From: Oscillospiraceae bacterium
Lineage (GTDB): Bacteria > Bacillota > Clostridia > Oscillospirales > CAG-272
Assembly (NCBI GenBank): GCA_015064545.1
Contig: SVSA01000008.1
Span: 1-41,738, forward strand
Reading direction: 5' to 3'
Length of the DNA stretch: 41,738 nt
Positions 1 to 7,462 of this stretch are shown here, in pieces (position 1 is the first letter of the stretch; the number at the start of each line of letters is the position of its first letter). A program made the translations under genes and the position numbers. The notes beneath the pieces were generated by a model, which saw nothing but the letters and a program-made list of their open reading frames with translations, did not search any database and was not told where the DNA came from.

Positions 1-613
1 TCTTGATGGTATCGTGCTCGATGTTACCGATCTGACCGATGGTAGCCTTGCAATCGAGACGAACGAGGCGGACCTCACCGGAGGGGAGACGGACCTGAGC
101 CATGCCGTTTTCCTTAGCCATCAGCTGAGCGGCGGAACCGGCGGTACGAACGAGCTGGCCGCCCTTACCGGGATACAGCTCGATGTTGTGGATCATGGTA
201 CCGACAGGGATGTTGGCGATGGGGAGCGTGTTACCCGGCTTGATATCCGAGCCGGCGCCCGAGTAGATCTTGTCACCATCGGTAACACCAACGGGAGCCA
301 GAATATAGCTCTTCTTGCCGTCGGCGTGCTGAAGCAGAGCGATATACGCAGTGCGGTTAGGATCGTACTCGACGCCGATAACCGTTGCGGGCTCAGCCGT
401 TTCAGCTCTCTTGAAATCGATAATTCTGTACTTCAGCTTGTTACCGCCGCCCTTGTGACGGACAGTGATTCTGCCGTAGCTGTTGCGTCCGGCGTGCTTC
501 TTCTTGGTAACGATCAGGCTCTTTTCGGGGGTAGACTTGGTTACCTCAGAAAAAGAGGGTACAGACATGTTTCTTCTCGACGGAGTCGTCGGCTTAAAAG
601 TTTTTACTGCCAT
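1..613 (-). CDS. rplB: 50S ribosomal protein L2 (partial, C-terminus outside window)
   Basis: L2 is a large-subunit protein that binds 23S rRNA near the peptidyl transferase centre. The start reads [15 protein letters not shown], the typical L2 N-terminus, and is preceded by an AAGGAGTG ribosome binding site. About 204 codons lie in the window out of the usual ~275, so the C-terminal quarter, including the conserved histidine region, is missing because the window ends. It is the fifth gene of the S10 operon, 18 bp after rplW. Identity is secure from sequence and gene order. Confidence 0.97.
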   Translation of the reverse strand, partial: MAVKTFKPTTPSRRNMSVPSFSEVTKSTPEKSLIVTKKKHAGRNSYGRITVRHKGGGNKLKYRIIDFKRAETAEPATVIGVEYDPNRTAYIALLQHADGKKSYILAPVGVTDGDKIYSGAGSDIKPGNTLPIANIPVGTMIHNIELYPGKGGQLVRTAGSAAQLMAKENGMAQVRLPSGEVRLVRLDCKATIGQIGNIEHDTIK

Positions 614-631
614 TACGTTTCACTCCTTCTC

Positions 632-928
632 TTAGTACATGCCGTCAAAGAACTCGATGGTCTTGGAGTCATCGGTCAGCTTGACGATGGCTTTCTTCCA
701 CTCCGAGGTGTAACCCTCGTGGACACCCAGTCTCTTCGGTTTCTTCTTCATGTTGATGGTATTGACCTCGGCAACCTTAACGCCGGGGAACACGGTTTCA
801 ACAGCCTTGGCAATTTCAGGCTTGGTGGCATCCTTCATGACCTCGAAGACATATTTCTTCTCCTGGGTCAGATCCATGGAAGCCTCGGTGATAACCGGAC
901 GACGGATAATATCGTATGCGGTCTTCAT
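632..928 (-). CDS. rplW: 50S ribosomal protein L23
   Basis: L23 binds 23S rRNA at the peptide exit tunnel and is the docking site for trigger factor and SRP. The 98 aa protein starts MKTAYDIIRRPVITEAS and contains the family core with KYVFEV and the loop NTINMKKKPKRLG. I chose the start at 928 because its ATG overlaps the rplD stop by one base (TAATG), which implies translational coupling; a longer reading upstream would run inside rplD. Length matches the family. It lies between rplD and rplB as in nearly all bacteria. Confidence 0.97.
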   Translation of the reverse strand: MKTAYDIIRRPVITEASMDLTQEKKYVFEVMKDATKPEIAKAVETVFPGVKVAEVNTINMKKKPKRLGVHEGYTSEWKKAIVKLTDDSKTIEFFDGMY

Positions 929-1551
929 TATGCGTACACCTCCTCGAGTTTTTCGGCGGCGCCCTTCGCAATGACGAGGGTGTCGGCATTGAGGATGTCG
1001 TAGACGTTGATAGCGTTGGTCTGAGCGGTCTTGACGCAAGCGATGTTGGCGAAGCTTCCGACCACCTTAGCGTCGTTATCAGCGAGAACGACAAGGGCCT
1101 TCTTCTTAGCGCCGACAGCAGCGAGCATCTCGGCCATGACCTTGGTCTTGTACTCGTCAGCTACGATGGCATCGACCACGACGAAGTCGCCCGAAGCAAC
1201 CTTAGCGGAGAGAGCGCTCTTGATAGCGAGCTGTCTGACCTTCTTATTAATGGTTACGCGATAGGAGCGGGGCTTGGGAGCGAAGACCACGCCACCGTGT
1301 GTCCACTGAGGAGCACGGGTGGAACCCTGTCTTGCGCGACCGGTACCCTTCTGTCTCCAGGGCTTCTTACCGCCGCCCGAAACCTCGGTGCGGGTAAGAG
1401 CAGACTGGGTGCCTTGACGCTGGTTCATGAGGTAAGCTCTGACGGCAGTATGGAGAACCGCGCCGTTAACCTCTGCACCGAACACCTTGTCAGAGAGAGT
1501 CATCTCACCAACCTCGGCGCCCTTCATATTAACAACTTTTACATTCGGCAT
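928..1551 (-). CDS. rplD: 50S ribosomal protein L4
   Basis: L4 (207 aa) is an early-assembly 23S rRNA binding protein whose extended loop lines the exit tunnel; in gamma-proteobacteria it also represses its own S10 operon. The start MPNVKVVNMKGAEVGE at 1551 is preceded by GGAAGGAGG. The tunnel loop is visible around residues 45-95 with GGKKPWRQKGTGRARQG, an L4 signature. It begins 19 bp after rplC and overlaps rplW by one base. Whether L4 regulates the operon here through the long leader upstream of rpsJ cannot be told from sequence. Confidence 0.97.
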   Translation of the reverse strand: MPNVKVVNMKGAEVGEMTLSDKVFGAEVNGAVLHTAVRAYLMNQRQGTQSALTRTEVSGGGKKPWRQKGTGRARQGSTRAPQWTHGGVVFAPKPRSYRVTINKKVRQLAIKSALSAKVASGDFVVVDAIVADEYKTKVMAEMLAAVGAKKKALVVLADNDAKVVGSFANIACVKTAQTNAINVYDILNADTLVIAKGAAEKLEEVYA

Positions 1552-1570
1552 CGTTATTTCCTCCTTCCGT

Positions 1571-2200
1571 TCAAGCCTTGACGGCGTTGCGGATGAAGAC
1601 GATTCCGCCGCGTGCACCGGGAACGGCACCCTTTACGGCGATGATATTCTTTTCCGCATCAATCTTAGCAACCGTGAGATTGAGGACAGTGACCTGTTCG
1701 TTACCGTACTGACCGGCCATCTTCTTGTTCTTGAAGATTCTGGCAGGGTCGATAACGCCCATGGAACCGGGCTGACGGTGGATCGGGCCGGTACCGTGAG
1801 TCATTCTGAGGTGGTGGTGATTCCAACGCTTGATAACACCCGTGTAGCCGTGGCCCTTGGTAACGCCGGTAACGTCGACCTTTTCACCTGCTTCAAAAAT
1901 GTCAGCGGTGACGGTATCGCCCGTGTTGAATCCGGTGATATCCTCGAGACGGAACTCTTTGAGGTGCTTCTTGTAGGAAACGCCTGCCTTGCTGAAATGA
2001 CCGGCCTCAGCCTTGTTCAGCTTCTTTTCGGCGACATCGACGAATCCGAGCTGGATTGCATCGTAGCCGTCGGTTTCAACGGTCTTCTTCTGTGTGACCG
2101 TGCAAGGTCCGGCCTGGATCACCGTTACCGGGATCACGTTGCCGTTTGCATCGAAGATCTGGGTCATACCAATCTTCTTGCCGATAATGCCTTTTTTCAT
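1571..2200 (-). CDS. rplC: 50S ribosomal protein L3
   Basis: L3 (209 aa) is one of the two proteins that initiate 50S assembly and it reaches toward the peptidyl transferase centre. The N-terminus [16 protein letters not shown] is diagnostic; the central extension contains [14 protein letters not shown] and [14 protein letters not shown], the region that includes the residue methylated by PrmB in other bacteria. The start at 2200 has a strong AGGAGG eight bases upstream. The gene follows rpsJ after a 112 bp gap. The call is secure. Confidence 0.97.
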   Translation of the reverse strand: MKKGIIGKKIGMTQIFDANGNVIPVTVIQAGPCTVTQKKTVETDGYDAIQLGFVDVAEKKLNKAEAGHFSKAGVSYKKHLKEFRLEDITGFNTGDTVTADIFEAGEKVDVTGVTKGHGYTGVIKRWNHHHLRMTHGTGPIHRQPGSMGVIDPARIFKNKKMAGQYGNEQVTVLNLTVAKIDAEKNIIAVKGAVPGARGGIVFIRNAVKA

Positions 2201-2312
2201 TTGTAGTTTCCTCCTGATTTTAGTTATTGGTTGAAACGCGTAAAAAGCAACCGCATTCCAACATGACATAAAACCTCGGGGCTTTGCCTCGGGTCAGATC
2301 TATCCTTTCGGA

Positions 2313-2621
2313 TTACTTGATGTCGATCTGAACACCGGCGGGAAGCTCCAGACTCATAAGCGCCTCAATGGTTTTCTGCGAGGGCTTGATTATGTCAATG
2401 AGTCTTTTGTGAGTTCTGAGTTCAAACTGCTCGCGGCTGTCCTTGTACTTGTGGACGGCGCGAAGAATGGTGATGATTTCCTTCTCGGTAGGAAGCGGAA
2501 TCGGTCCCGAAACCGTTGCGCCGTTGCGCTTTGCGGTCTCCACGATCTTCTCCGCAGCCTGATCGATCAGAAAATGATCATAGCTCTTGAGTCTGACTCT
2601 GAGGGTTTCCTTAACTGCCAC
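2313..2621 (-). CDS. rpsJ: 30S ribosomal protein S10 (GTG start)
   Basis: S10 (102 aa) is part of the 30S head and is also the antitermination factor NusE. The sequence carries [19 protein letters not shown] near the N-terminus and THKRLIDI in the second half, both S10 signatures. No ATG fits the family length; the GTG at 2619-2621 lies nine bases after a GGAGG and gives exactly the usual 102 aa, so I place the start there. It is the first gene of the operon and sits behind a ~385 nt leader. Confidence 0.95.
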   Translation of the reverse strand: MAVKETLRVRLKSYDHFLIDQAAEKIVETAKRNGATVSGPIPLPTEKEIITILRAVHKYKDSREQFELRTHKRLIDIIKPSQKTIEALMSLELPAGVQIDIK

Positions 2622-3007
2622 TGTTTTTTGCCTCCTTTTAATTATTGCTGGGGTGCATATTAAGGGGGGCGAAAATCTGAACACTCACCCGGGTGTTTCT
2701 TCACCCGGCGTAAATGAAAACCGAAATTCCGTTCCGCGTGCAATCCCGCGGGGCGGACGTTTCGGAAGCGCATACCGTGAGTCGTATGCGGGGTGCAACC
2801 ACCCATTCACAGTTCCGATTCTCTGTCGCCCGGTTGTTTGTCCCGGCGTTTCGCCGTCAAGATATCGCAGCCTGTCCGGCTTTTGATCGGAAAGACCGGT
2901 TTCCTTGGCGGAAAAATGCCTCGACATCGGACATACTCCACGAAAATTCCCCTGCCGGACCGAATCGTCTGTCCGCAGGCAACCTTTCGCTTCAACGCAC
3001 ATCAAGC
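2622..3007 (-). promoter_or_regulatory. Long hairpin-rich 5' leader of the S10 operon
   Basis: Between the promoter and the rpsJ GTG lie about 385 nt without a convincing gene. The stretch contains many perfect inverted repeats: 2951-2979 (CCTGCCGGAC against GTCCGCAGG), 2889-2904 (GGAAA/TTTCC), 2844-2856 (CGGCG/CGCCG), 2769-2790 (CGCATAC/GTATGCG) and 2689-2708 (CCGGGTG/CACCCGG). GC content is high although the flanking promoter is AT-rich. I infer a folded leader RNA, possibly for autogenous control or antitermination. No U-tract follows any of these hairpins on the transcribed strand, so a simple attenuator is not evident. Confidence 0.6.
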
Positions 3008-3013
3008 TTTTCG

Positions 3014-3042
3014 ATTATATCATAAGAATTCCAAAAATGCAA
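3014..3042 (-). promoter_or_regulatory. Promoter of the S10 operon
   Basis: Read on the minus strand: -35 TTGCAT (3042-3037), a 17 bp spacer, and a perfect -10 TATAAT (3019-3014) preceded by TGA, an extended -10. Predicted start of transcription is near 3007. The surrounding DNA is AT-rich. Confidence 0.75.
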
Positions 3043-3166
3043 GAGGTATTTTCTTGTTTTGCCCTATTTTTCCTCGCTTTTTTAATAATTTACATTTTGT
3101 TAACATTTCAGCTTTCTTTCCGATCGCCCACACAGCGGTACTTCCATGCCTCGACAGCAATTTTTC

Positions 3167-3195
3167 TTGACTTTCTTACCATTTTGTGTTATGAT
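3167..3195 (+). promoter_or_regulatory. Promoter of the ECF S-component gene
   Basis: TTGACT (3167-3172), 17 bp, TATGAT (3190-3195) with TGT just upstream (extended -10). Transcription would start near 3202, leaving a leader of only ~30 nt, too short for a vitamin riboswitch. Confidence 0.75.
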
Positions 3196-3231
3196 ACTAT
3201 CCGTAATCTACCATATCAGGAGAATTTGACC

Positions 3232-3834
3232 GTGAAAAAAAACTCTTCGCTCGCTTCGGTAAAAAATCTGACATTGCTTGCGCTCATGACCGCGCTTGTC
3301 GCCGTCTTTCAGCTGATTGCCGCTTTTATTCCTCTCGGCTTTAATGTCGGCGCCTTTGCGCTGATCCCGATCGTAATCGGTGCCGCCATGCTCGGCCCGT
3401 GGGCAGGCGCATGGCTCGGCCTGGTCTTCGGCCTCGTTATCCTTCTCACCGGTGGCGCTACCCCCTTCTTCGTCATGGGCGTTGTGCAAACCACTTTTGT
3501 CGTCCTTCTGAAAGGAGCCGCCGCCGGCTTTGTTTCCGGGCTGCTCTATCGCCTTATTGAGAAAAAGAATAAGCTCGTGGCGATCATCGTCGCCGCCATC
3601 GCTTGTCCTGTCGTGAATACCGCCATCTTCGTTCTTGCCTGCTTCACGATCTTCTTCCCGGGTATCTCCGAATGGGCCTCCGGCGCCGGTAAAGATATGA
3701 TCGCCTATGTCTTTCTGACTCTCGTCGGTGTTAATTTCTTTATCGAGCTCGGAATCTGCACCGTCATCTCTCCCGTCGCCCACCGCCTCGTAGCTATCGG
3801 ACAAAAAATGCGCCACGATAAGAGTTATTTGTAA
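3232..3834 (+). CDS. ECF transporter S component (substrate unknown)
   Basis: This 200 aa integral membrane protein has about six hydrophobic segments. It begins with a short basic tail and a first helix (LTLLALMTALVAVFQLIAAF), followed by the glycine/alanine-rich block GAAMLGPWAGAWLGLVFGL that is typical of S components of energy-coupling factor importers. Such proteins capture vitamins or metals and share an EcfAAT energizing module encoded elsewhere. The start is a GTG at 3232, nine bases after AGGAG and directly downstream of a good promoter. No EcfA or EcfT gene and no riboswitch is nearby, so the substrate cannot be named. Confidence 0.75.
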   Translation: MKKNSSLASVKNLTLLALMTALVAVFQLIAAFIPLGFNVGAFALIPIVIGAAMLGPWAGAWLGLVFGLVILLTGGATPFFVMGVVQTTFVVLLKGAAAGFVSGLLYRLIEKKNKLVAIIVAAIACPVVNTAIFVLACFTIFFPGISEWASGAGKDMIAYVFLTLVGVNFFIELGICTVISPVAHRLVAIGQKMRHDKSYL

Positions 3835-3845
3835 GGGACGCGTTT

Positions 3846-4063
3846 CCCCAAGGGGCGCCGCCCCTTGAAACCCCGCTCCTTTCTTTGAAAGAAAGGAGCA
3901 AAGAAGCGATATAACCGAAAACTGCGTTTTCGGCAGGGTTTTCTTAGAATTCCCCTGCAAAAAACGCAGTTTTTTGCCATTATCAAGTTTTTTGGGGTGC
4001 AGGGGAATTTTTTCAAAAATCCCCCTCGCCGGGGTGGCAGGGGCAGAGCCCCTGCGTATTAGA
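3846..4063. repeat. Palindrome-rich intergenic repeat, copy 1
   Basis: About 220 bp after ecfS. Elements in order: CCAAGGGGCGCCGCCCCTTG (palindromic), the perfect inverted repeat at 3876-3898 with 11 bp arms (CTCCTTTCTTT), a long-range pair AAAACTGCGTTTT against AAAACGCAGTTTT enclosing GGCAGGG/CCCTGC, a partial GGGGAATTTTT/AAAAATCCCC pair, and GCAGGGGC/GCCCCTGC near 4036-4056. There is no coding potential. It probably also ends transcription of ecfS. Confidence 0.85.
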
Positions 4064-4074
4064 GTCGCTTACTC

Positions 4075-4290
4075 CCCCAAGGGGCGCCGCCCCTTGGAAC
4101 CCTGCTCCTTTCTTTGAAAGAAAGGAGCAAAGAAGCGGAATATCGAAAACTGCGTTTTCGGCAGGGATTTCTTGGGATTTCCCTGCAAAAAACGCAGTTT
4201 TTTGCTATTTCAAAAGTTTTTGAAGATTCTTAAGGGACTTTTTTCAAAAAGTCCCTTAAGCGGGTGCAGGGCAGAGCCCTGCGTATTAAG
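4075..4290. repeat. Palindrome-rich intergenic repeat, copy 2
   Basis: A second copy in the same orientation, offset by 229 bp from copy 1, with the same order of hairpins: CCAAGGGGCGCCGCCCCTTG, the 23 bp inverted repeat at 4105-4127, the AAAACTGCG / CGCAGTTTT pair, and GCAGGGC/GCCCTGC. It differs from copy 1 in the block near 4231-4260, where TTAAGGGACTTTTT pairs perfectly with AAAAAGTCCCTTAA; copy 1 has GGGGAA in this position. The change on both arms preserves pairing. It lies between the converging ecfS and recA-operon units. Confidence 0.85.
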
Positions 4291-4316
4291 ATAATCGTTC
4301 TAATCGTTCCTCCTGC

Positions 4317-4568
4317 TTACTTCAGCGCTTCTTTAAGTGCGCGCGAAAGCTGGTCGGGGCAGGAGGTAGGCTTAAAGCCACATTTAATACCGGAGCAACG
4401 GTTGACGATTTCCTCGGCAGACATACCTTCCACCAATTTTCCGATTCCCTGAAGGTTACCGTTGCAACCGCCCTCAAAAACGACATTATGAACACGCTTT
4501 TCCTCATCGAGCTCAAAGGTAATGGTACGGGAGCAGGTTCCACTGGTTTTATACTGATGCTTTTCCAT
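4317..4568 (-). CDS. TSCPD-domain small protein (TIGR03905-like)
   Basis: An 83 aa protein with the motif TSCPDQL at residues 68-74 and GGCNGN at 33-38. The TSCPD domain is also found at the C-terminus of some vitamin B12-dependent ribonucleotide reductases; stand-alone members of this length are common in Clostridia but have no firm function. Five cysteines (12, 35, 58, 63, 70) suggest metal binding, which is inference. The ATG at 4568 is preceded by GGAAG. It starts 37 bp after recX and is probably the last gene of that transcription unit. Confidence 0.8.
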   Translation of the reverse strand: MEKHQYKTSGTCSRTITFELDEEKRVHNVVFEGGCNGNLQGIGKLVEGMSAEEIVNRCSGIKCGFKPTSCPDQLSRALKEALK

Positions 4569-4605
4569 TTGTTTTCTTCCTTATTATATAGTATCTGAAT
4601 TGATG

Positions 4606-5106
4606 TTATTCCGAATCATCCTCCGCGAGCATCGCGTAGGCTTTTTTGATATCCGACGAGGCGTGGCCGTAACGGCGCAGGGCAGCATAGGTTCGCTCAT
4701 CACGCTGACCGCCCCGCTTTTTTAAGAGACGGTAACACAGGACAGCAAAATCCAGATCGGCAAGCGACTCATCGCTCCAATCGAGCTGGGCGAGAACATC
4801 GGAGCGAAAGGCTTTGCGTTGCAGCTCCTGTCGGATCCGTGCTTTTCCGTAGAGCTTCCCTTCTGCCAACAGCCGTACCGTTCGATAGAGCATACGCTCC
4901 TCGTTCACATAGCCTTTGGCAACCATATATCCGAGTACGCCGTCCACGGTCTCCTCAGCATAGCCGCGTTCGGCCAGCTTTTGCCGCAGTGTCGCTTCGG
5001 AGTTATCCTTGTAGCCAACAATATTCATTGCCGTTTTCAAAGCATTGCGGTAAGCCTCCTCGGGGGAATCCGGGATGCGGACTCTCCGCGGCTTTCGATT
5101 ATTCAT
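4606..5106 (-). CDS. recX: Regulatory protein RecX
   Basis: RecX (166 aa) binds RecA filaments and modulates strand exchange. The sequence shows the triple-helical RecX repeats: [20 protein letters not shown] with [20 protein letters not shown], then [16 protein letters not shown] and [15 protein letters not shown] chose the ATG at 5106 because it overlaps the recA end by eight bases (ATGAATAA), implying coupled translation. Position directly after recA agrees with the function. Length is near the lower end for the family, but both ends look intact. Confidence 0.9.
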   Translation of the reverse strand: MNNRKPRRVRIPDSPEEAYRNALKTAMNIVGYKDNSEATLRQKLAERGYAEETVDGVLGYMVAKGYVNEERMLYRTVRLLAEGKLYGKARIRQELQRKAFRSDVLAQLDWSDESLADLDFAVLCYRLLKKRGGQRDERTYAALRRYGHASSDIKKAYAMLAEDDSE

Positions 5107-6202
5107 CGTCGCCGAAATCATCCTCATCCAGATCGTCGAGATCATCCTCATCGAAATCTGCCTCGCCGTTTTCAGCTTCTGCAAATTTTACGCGGATTTT
5201 CTCTTCAACCTCGGCAAAGAGATCGGGGTTGCTTTCCAAGAACTTGAGTGCATTGTCGCGGCCCTGACCGAGGCGGGAGCCGTTATAGGAGAACCACGAG
5301 CCACCCTTTTCGATAATGCCGAACTGTACACCGATGTCCATAATCTCGCCCGACTTGTTGATACCCTTACCATAGAGAATATCAAACTCGGCAATCTTGA
5401 AGGGCGGTGCCACCTTATTCTTTACGATCTTGCACTTCGTGCGGCTGCCGTAAGGATCGGCACCATTCTTAAGCGTTTCGGTACGGCGGATATCAATACG
5501 CACCGAAGCATAGAACTTCAGAGCCGTACCGCCGGTCGTGGTTTCGGGATTACCGTACATCACGCCAATCTTCTGACGAAGCTGATTGATAAAGATAACA
5601 ACCGCATTCGACTTCGAAATGGAGCCCGAAAGCTTACGAAGCGCCTGCGACATCAAGCGCGCCTGTACACCAACCTGCGAGGATCCCATATCGCCGTCAA
5701 TCTCCTGCTGAGGCACGAGCGCCGCCACCGAGTCGACAACAAGAACATCCACCGCACCCGATCGGACAAGCGCCTCGGTAATTTCAAGTGCCTGTTCGCC
5801 GCTGTCCGGCTGGGAAACCAAAAGATTGTCAATATCCACACCGAGCGCCTTGGCGTACACCGGATCCAGTGCGTGTTCGGCATCCACGAAGGCCGCTACG
5901 CCGCCCTGCTTCTGCGCCTCGGCAGCAATATGCAGTGCAATCGTCGTTTTACCCGAGGATTCGGGGCCATAGATTTCCACAATACGTCCGCGCGGCACAC
6001 CGCCGATTCCGAGCGCAAGGTCGAGGGTAAGTGAACCGGTCGGAATCGCGCTGACGCTCATCGCGGTATTTTCACCGAGACGCATAATCGAGCCTGCGCC
6101 ATAGGTTTTGGTAATTTGAGAAATCGCAATATCGAGTGCTTTCTTTTTTTCGGCATCACCGGCCGGGATTTCGGCAGTTTTCTTTGCTTTGGTTGCTTTC
6201 AT
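5099..6202 (-). CDS. recA: Recombinase RecA
   Basis: RecA (367 aa) forms ATP-dependent filaments on single-stranded DNA, drives homologous recombination and triggers LexA autocleavage. Walker [10 protein letters not shown] is at residues 79-87; [19 protein letters not shown] and the loop 2 segment [20 protein letters not shown] are all present. The C-terminus is an acidic tail rich in Asp, as in other RecA proteins. ATG at 6202 follows GAAAGGAAT. It lies 34 bp after a lipoprotein gene and overlaps recX. No LexA box is visible in that short gap; the nearest candidate is upstream of the first gene of the run. Confidence 0.98.
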   Translation of the reverse strand: MKATKAKKTAEIPAGDAEKKKALDIAISQITKTYGAGSIMRLGENTAMSVSAIPTGSLTLDLALGIGGVPRGRIVEIYGPESSGKTTIALHIAAEAQKQGGVAAFVDAEHALDPVYAKALGVDIDNLLVSQPDSGEQALEITEALVRSGAVDVLVVDSVAALVPQQEIDGDMGSSQVGVQARLMSQALRKLSGSISKSNAVVIFINQLRQKIGVMYGNPETTTGGTALKFYASVRIDIRRTETLKNGADPYGSRTKCKIVKNKVAPPFKIAEFDILYGKGINKSGEIMDIGVQFGIIEKGGSWFSYNGSRLGQGRDNALKFLESNPDLFAEVEEKIRVKFAEAENGEADFDEDDLDDLDEDDFGDDE

Positions 6203-6236
6203 GATCAACAAATTCCTTTCTCTTCCCGATAATTCC

Positions 6237-6839
6237 TTAATACGTCGGGCCGTCGAGCAGCCAGACACCGTTTTCTTTCGTCAGGGGAATATGGAGCGTC
6301 AGGGTGTTTCCGCTCTCATCACGGCAGGTGACCTCGGTAGCCACATAGGTCGAGGTACGTTTTCCGACCGTCACCGACAATACCTCCAGCCGTCCGCGGA
6401 TAGCAATGGGCTTCACCGTAACATTAACGCACAGTCCTTGCTCAGCCAGGTCGCGATAGCGGGGACTGACCGAAAGGTCGAGATTGCTGTCCTCCTCATC
6501 CGAATGGACACCGGTAAAGGCAAAAACATAAATCCCCGACAGATACCGTGCCGAATAGATTTTTTCGGCCGCACGTTTGATTTCGGCCGTTGACCGGTAA
6601 CCGCAATCCTCGGTCACAGGATAGTAGATGGCTCCATCCGCAGCGCCCGTACCGGCATGATCCTCGGTCGGCAGACCGTTTCCGAACAGAATCACATTGA
6701 TTTCGTAGGAACGCGGCACCAGATCCTGCAAGACTGCCAGTGCTTGCTCCTCGCTGATCTCCAGCTTTGCCGGCCCGCATCCGAATGCCGTCAGAAGCAA
6801 TATCAGTGCGAGAATCGATACCAAGAAGTTTCGTTTCAT
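6237..6839 (-). CDS. Putative lipoprotein of unknown function
   Basis: A 200 aa protein with a clear export signal: MKRNF followed by a hydrophobic stretch and a cysteine at residue 21 (LLLTAFGC). The residues before the cysteine (A-F-G) are only partly like a lipobox, so lipidation is likely but not certain. The mature part contains no domain I recognise; it looks like a small mixed alpha/beta domain ending in [18 protein letters not shown], as in many secreted lipoproteins. It follows the DUF1273 gene by nine bases and precedes recA by 34 bp, so it seems to be co-transcribed with DNA repair genes, an unexpected partner. Confidence 0.7.
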   Translation of the reverse strand: MKRNFLVSILALILLLTAFGCGPAKLEISEEQALAVLQDLVPRSYEINVILFGNGLPTEDHAGTGAADGAIYYPVTEDCGYRSTAEIKRAAEKIYSARYLSGIYVFAFTGVHSDEEDSNLDLSVSPRYRDLAEQGLCVNVTVKPIAIRGRLEVLSVTVGKRTSTYVATEVTCRDESGNTLTLHIPLTKENGVWLLDGPTY

Positions 6840-6848
6840 AAGCTCTCC

Positions 6849-7364
6849 TTATATTGAAAAGGTAAGTTGTTCGCCGAGGGCCGTTCCTGCCAGATTGACG
6901 ATAGGAATTCCCTGCTTTTTCGCGTAGCATACGGTTTGATAGGTTCCGCCGCGACACTCGGACAGATAAGCAAGGCAAAGGGTACTGCGATCGACCATAT
7001 AGCGGTTTCGCACCTGCATACAGCCGCGAAAGTACTCCTCGCTGACATACACCGTTTCATCCGCGCGCGCCATAACACCGCGAAAAATTTCACGGTCAAT
7101 TCGTCCCCATCCCTTCATATGCTCGCGGCAAGGGAGCGCCAGGGTCAGCGTTACCATCGGATAACGGTTTTTCAGATTCAGCACCGCCACCGATGCCACC
7201 AGATCAAATCCCAAGGCACCGCCGGCATAATAATGCGTTATCCCCTGCGCCATCAACCCAATAACCGTTGTGCTGACCTCATCCATGATCGCGGTCAGCT
7301 GTTCTTTGGCAAGATCGCGATGTCCGGTAAAGCAAGCCGAGCACGAGCGCGCCCATGCGGTCAT
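6849..7364 (-). CDS. DUF1273 / SLOG-family protein (YpsA-like)
   Basis: A 171 aa protein whose N-terminal half carries CFTGHRDL and whose next strand ends in YYAGGALGFDLVAS, a Rossmann-like nucleotide or ligand pocket as in the SLOG superfamily (YpsA, DprA-like, LOG). Further motifs are LALPCREHMKGW and RNRYMVDRSTLCLAY. The cellular role is unknown; SLOG domains bind nucleotides or their derivatives. The ATG at 7364 has AAAAGGAGG upstream and is ~35 nt from the predicted transcription start. It is the first gene of a run leading into recA. Confidence 0.8.
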   Translation of the reverse strand: MTAWARSCSACFTGHRDLAKEQLTAIMDEVSTTVIGLMAQGITHYYAGGALGFDLVASVAVLNLKNRYPMVTLTLALPCREHMKGWGRIDREIFRGVMARADETVYVSEEYFRGCMQVRNRYMVDRSTLCLAYLSECRGGTYQTVCYAKKQGIPIVNLAGTALGEQLTFSI

Positions 7365-7405
7365 GTCGGTCGCCTCCTTTTCCTTATCGTAAATGCTCTG
7401 AGGGT

Positions 7406-7434
7406 ATTGTATCACACTCGACGGCAAAAGTCAA
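7406..7434 (-). promoter_or_regulatory. Promoter of the DUF1273-lipoprotein-recA-recX-TSCPD run
   Basis: On the minus strand: TTGACT (7434-7429), 17 bp spacer, TACAAT (7411-7406) preceded by TGA. Transcription would start near 7399. Its -35 element overlaps the palindrome at 7432-7445. Confidence 0.75.
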
Positions 7435-7445
7435 ACATTTGTTTG
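7432..7445. promoter_or_regulatory. LexA-like palindrome overlapping the -35 element
   Basis: CAAACATTTGTTTG is an inverted repeat (CAAACA / TGTTTG around TT). Its core AAAC-4-GTTT differs from the Gram-positive SOS box core GAAC-4-GTTC only at the outermost pair, symmetrically. Lying across the -35 of a promoter that reads into recA, it is a reasonable LexA operator candidate, but it could also be a chance AT-rich palindrome. Confidence 0.4.
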
Positions 7446-7462
7446 TAAATGATTCTTGTTTT

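Noticed and set aside
2685-3005. Small minus-strand frame of ~106 codons in the S10 leader
   Set aside because: No good ribosome binding site, arginine-rich and proline-rich low-quality product, and the region is dense in inverted repeats, so RNA structure explains it better.
3196-3231. Vitamin riboswitch upstream of the ECF S component
   Set aside because: The predicted leader is only ~30 nt, too short for any known riboswitch.
6203-6236. LexA box directly upstream of recA
   Set aside because: The 34 bp gap contains only a ribosome binding site; no GAAC-4-GTTC-like sequence is visible.
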